Source: Chloroflexota bacterium (lineage in GTDB: Bacteria; Chloroflexota; UBA11872). From it: a stretch of DNA of 45,275 nt. Positions within the stretch are counted from its first letter, which is position 1. Each line of letters starts with the position of its first letter. Position numbers and translations under genes: made by a program. Location: NCBI GenBank assembly GCA_022826485.1, contig JAJDUU010000033.1, positions 1 through 45,275 of the forward strand, written 5' to 3'. This document shows, one piece after another, positions 44,967 to 45,275 of this stretch. The notes below the pieces were generated by a model. The model made no database searches, was not told the origin of the DNA, and saw only the letters and a list, made by a program, of their open reading frames with translations.

Positions 44967-45162
44967 ACGGGGAGCGGGCGAGCCCTCGGGCCGGTCGCCT
45001 GACCGGGATCCGCGTCGCAAGACGTCGGCTCTCCCGCGGCGGGGTTGGGCGACCTTGGGAAAGCTTTGATTGAGGCCGCTGCCGGTCCCTTCTGCCTTGG
45101 GGGGACCTTGGCATAAAGAGGCGATATCCCACGCCCCGGACCCTCACCCTGCCCTCTCCCTG
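44967..45162. repeat. Gap with repeats cut by the IS
   Basis: No gene is supported. GGGACCTTGGCATAAAGAGG at about 45102-45121 and GCGATATCCCACGCCCCGG at 45121-45139 repeat the order seen at 9181-9220. CCCTCACCCTGCCCTCTCCCTG then stops at 45162, where the IS begins; this is the left half of the GGGAGAGGG palindrome. Confidence 0.7.
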
Positions 45163-45240
45163 TGTGCAGACCGGAGACATCATTTACACGTGTTCGGAGA
45201 CATGGTTTACACATCTGGACATGCACTGGAGGATCGGGAT
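45163..45240 (+). mobile_element. Left terminal inverted repeat of a second IS481-like copy
   Basis: It starts TGTGCAGACCGGAGACAT and contains GTTCGGAGACATGGTTTACA at 45192-45211, matching the inverted end at 74-125. Two tandem CGGAGACATxxTTTACA motifs are visible. GGAGG at 45228-45232 serves as the ribosome-binding site of the transposase that follows. Confidence 0.7.
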
Positions 45241-45275
45241 GTGCCGTTTGCGGAGCGACGAGTGAGTGATTTGCG
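45241..45275 (+). CDS. IS481-like transposase, N-terminal start (3' truncated by window edge)
   Basis: The frame starts at GTG 45241, eight bases after GGAGG, and reads MPFAERRVSDLR before the window ends. A short N-terminus with ER..SD.R before the helix-turn-helix fits the family, but only 11 codons are visible. Its placement just inside the terminal repeat is the main support. Confidence 0.5.
   Translation, partial: MPFAERRVSDL

Overview
The window is a GC-rich bacterial segment (most genes look like 65-70% GC) that begins and ends inside copies of one IS481-like insertion sequence. The best guess for the source is Chloroflexota, for example a SAR202- or Caldilinea-like marine or sponge-associated lineage. 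That is inference from several features: the extracellular solute-binding protein with tandem VVTKEVIKEV-type linkers, the combined ilvBN-ilvC-leuA-leuCD-cimA locus under a T-box, the creatininase/Ldh2/PhyH/Gfo-Idh catabolic genes, and many dispersed palindromic intergenic repeats. No rRNA or tRNA gene was seen.

Layout. 1-275: IS end and repeats. 275-4068 (minus): a four-gene GDP-deoxyhexose operon (gmd, reductase, phosphomannomutase, mannose-6-phosphate isomerase-type cupin). 4133-6991 (minus): a large orphan adenine-N6 DNA methyltransferase with a nuclease-like N-terminus. 7146-8231 (minus) and 8304-9071 (plus): an Ldh2-family oxidoreductase diverging from a YqeC-like protein. 9072-9913: a dense repeat island. 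9914-12038 (minus): a NatAB-like ABC-2 exporter. 12146-14409 (plus): tandem M20 peptidases. 14431-15767 (minus): an ECF sigma factor with its RskA-like anti-sigma factor. 16045-24947 (minus): branched-chain amino-acid biosynthesis (ilvB, ilvN, ilvC, leuA, leuC, leuD, cimA), preceded at 25142-25410 by a T-box leader whose likely specifier is GUC (Val). 25896-28826: a DEDD exonuclease-like protein, a small membrane protein, coaBC and coaX. 29198-30864 (plus): two creatininase-family hydrolases. 30974-33541 (minus): a Rid-family protein, a DUF4352-like lipid- or membrane-anchored protein and a pentapeptide-repeat protein. 33686-37741: dipeptide-type ABC permeases (plus) facing a Tat/lipoprotein solute-binding protein (minus). 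37902-42548: PhyH dioxygenase, aldo/keto reductase, Gfo/Idh/MocA oxidoreductase and sialidase. 42983-44966 (plus): a membrane histidine kinase with a NarL-type regulator. 44967-45275: repeats and the start of the second IS copy.

How it works together. The left operon turns fructose-6-P/mannose-6-P towards GDP-6-deoxyhexoses for surface glycans, although no mannose-1-P guanylyltransferase is present. The central locus makes valine, leucine and, through citramalate, isoleucine precursors, but ilvD, ilvE and leuB must be encoded elsewhere. The right third looks like uptake and breakdown of organic oligomers, sugars and amides.

The most unusual structure is in the intergenic DNA. At least four palindromic repeat families are confined to gaps between genes. 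One of them, a hairpin of about 27 bases, sits inside or abutting copies of other families in several contexts, as if it moves as a unit. The IS copies at both edges are inserted at the same base of another repeat family.
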